Below, in pieces: positions 63,079 to 64,000 of a stretch of DNA of 64,000 nucleotides. The notes beneath the pieces are model-generated. The model did no database searches and had not been told where the DNA came from. It saw only the letters and a program-made list of their open reading frames with translations. Numbering within the stretch: position 1 is the first letter of the stretch; the number at the start of each line of letters is the position of its first letter. The stretch is taken from contig CBDANW010000002.1 of NCBI GenBank assembly GCA_965197825.1, forward strand, positions 496,001 through 560,000, given 5' to 3'. The stretch is from CBDANW01 sp965197825 (GTDB taxonomy: Bacteria; Acidobacteriota; Vicinamibacteria; Marinacidobacterales; DATDRI01). A program made the position numbers and the translations under genes.

Positions 63079-63946
63079 CACCCGTCGGCGATGCGAGTAT
63101 TTCTTGAATCTCGAAGCGGGCGTCGGCGATGTCCCGCAGGCGGTCTTTGCGATCTTTCGTGAGACATCGCCCGAGAAGCTTCACTACCGACGGCGGAACG
63201 TTCCCGGAAAGCGCCTTCCAGTCAGGCTCGACCGCCAGAATCCGTGCGAGAACATCCGAGACATCCTTGCCCGCAAACGCTCTCTTCCCCGTCAACATCT
63301 CGTAGAGCACGATGCCGAATGAGAAGATGTCGCTGCGTTTATCGACCACCTTGCCCTTTGCTTGCTCGGGGCTCATGTAGGCTGCGGTGCCGAGAATGAC
63401 ACCGGCTCGGGTCGCATCTCGACTGAGCGTGGGCGAAAAGGAAGTATCGGTCTCCGGCATCTCTTCCGTGAAAGCCTTAGCAAGCCCAAAATCGAGTACC
63501 TTCACCTGACCCTCGGGATCGACCTTGATGTTGGCAGGCTTCAGGTCGCGGTGAATGACACCCTTTTCGTGCGCCGCATCGAGTGCCTCGGCGATCTGTT
63601 GAGCAACGGTAAGGACTTCCTTCACGGGAAGTGGTCCGCCCGCAATGCGCTCAGCAAGGGTTTCCCCCTCGACCAGCTCCATGACCAAGAAGGGCTTGCC
63701 CTCGAATTCCTCGACTTCATAGAGAGTGGCAATGCCGGGATGGTTCAGCGCGGCGAGAAGTCGTGCTTCGCGCTCGAAGCGCGCTAACTTTTGCGGATGT
63801 TGCGCGAACTCTTCGGGAAGGACTTTGATGGCGACTTCACGCCCGAGCTTCGTGTCCCGGGCGCGGTAGACTTCCCCCATGCCACCCGCACCGATGGCAG
63901 AGAGGATCTCGTAATCACCCAGTTTGGTGTTGGGAGTCAGTGGCAT
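63056..63946 (-). pseudogene. Kinase paralog 3: Ser/Thr kinase domain
   Basis: Full kinase domain: IGAGGMGEVYRARD, AIKVLPEEF, HRDLKPANIKVDPEG, DFGLAKAFTEEMPETD, GTAAYMSPEQAKG, DVLARILAVEPDWKALSGNV, LLGRCLTKDRKDRLRDIADA. It ends EILASPTG, then enters the IS256 end (GGGATGTCCC). Without membrane helix and sensor the remaining domain would be soluble if translated. Confidence 0.88.
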
Positions 63947-63965
63947 GGCCGGCCCTTTGGGTGTG

Positions 63966-63995
63966 AAAGTACTCCCGCACAGGTTGAGAAGTCAA
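63966..63995 (-). promoter_or_regulatory. Kinase paralog 3 promoter (shared cassette)
   Basis: Minus strand TTGACT (63990-63995), an 18-nt spacer and TACTTT (63966-63971), then GTGTGAAAGT-complement and AAAGGGCCGGCC before the ATG, as in paralog 2. Confidence 0.6.
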
Positions 63996-64000
63996 GAAGC

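Overview
This window is about 60 % GC and most likely comes from a Gram-negative Acidobacteriota bacterium. The clues are three paralogous Ser/Thr kinases that carry TolB-type propellers, a FecR/DUF6600 protein, lpxA, an outer-membrane barrel, and a dnaK-dnaJ-hspR cluster. No rRNA, tRNA or CRISPR array was seen. The phylum is inferred from gene content, not from a marker tree.

Layout. 1-2.5 kb: 5' part of greA (minus), then a SpoU-type rRNA methyltransferase and rarA (plus). 2.5-10.9 kb: a minus-strand block with dnaK, dnaJ, hspR, an RpoD-like sigma factor and a DnaC-like ATPase, followed by a frameshifted CHAT-NACHT-HEAT gene and a PilZ protein. 11-13.1 kb: FecR/DUF6600 protein. 13.1-19.8 kb: a mobile-element pile-up (IS256 inside the end of sppA, a cut IS1595, IS66, IS630, and a TA-flanked mini-element). 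19.8-22 kb: CoA-acylating aldehyde dehydrogenase plus one microcompartment shell protein. 22-27.6 kb: a lipoprotein, a second mini-element, an exported protein, then an IS256 nested in an IS66 remnant that cut mglA, an outer-membrane barrel and acpS. 27.6-31 kb: a repeat cluster, the ccdA-cytochrome c-TlpA redox operon, bactofilin and small proteins. 31-37.8 kb: IS66 fragments fused in frame to host genes, a DnaB-like protein, a TPR membrane protein, and lpxA split by a second IS630. 37.8-46.6 kb: an isopropylmalate-synthase-like enzyme, a scrambled sorbosone-dehydrogenase-like gene containing a DruA (DUF4338) fragment, a rearranged second IS66, a broken M14 peptidase, an NHL-propeller protein, and hflKC. 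46.7-53.2 kb: convergent valS and ileS. 53.4-64 kb: a DUF222 remnant, a fatty-acid desaturase, and three damaged kinase-propeller paralogs with near-identical promoters.

Housekeeping genes (rarA, dnaK, valS, ileS, hflKC, acpS) look intact. Accessory genes show many frameshifts, premature stops and insertions. Some frameshifts lie at G runs and could be sequence errors; others coincide with real mobile-element junctions that have target duplications.

The least explained signals are: a 46-nt intergenic repeat family at three loci; two different TA-flanked mini-elements; a five-hairpin insertion resembling an IS200/IS605 right end or omega-RNA; recurrent in-frame TAG codons where homologs have sense codons; and an apparently catalytically dead CHAT-NACHT protein.
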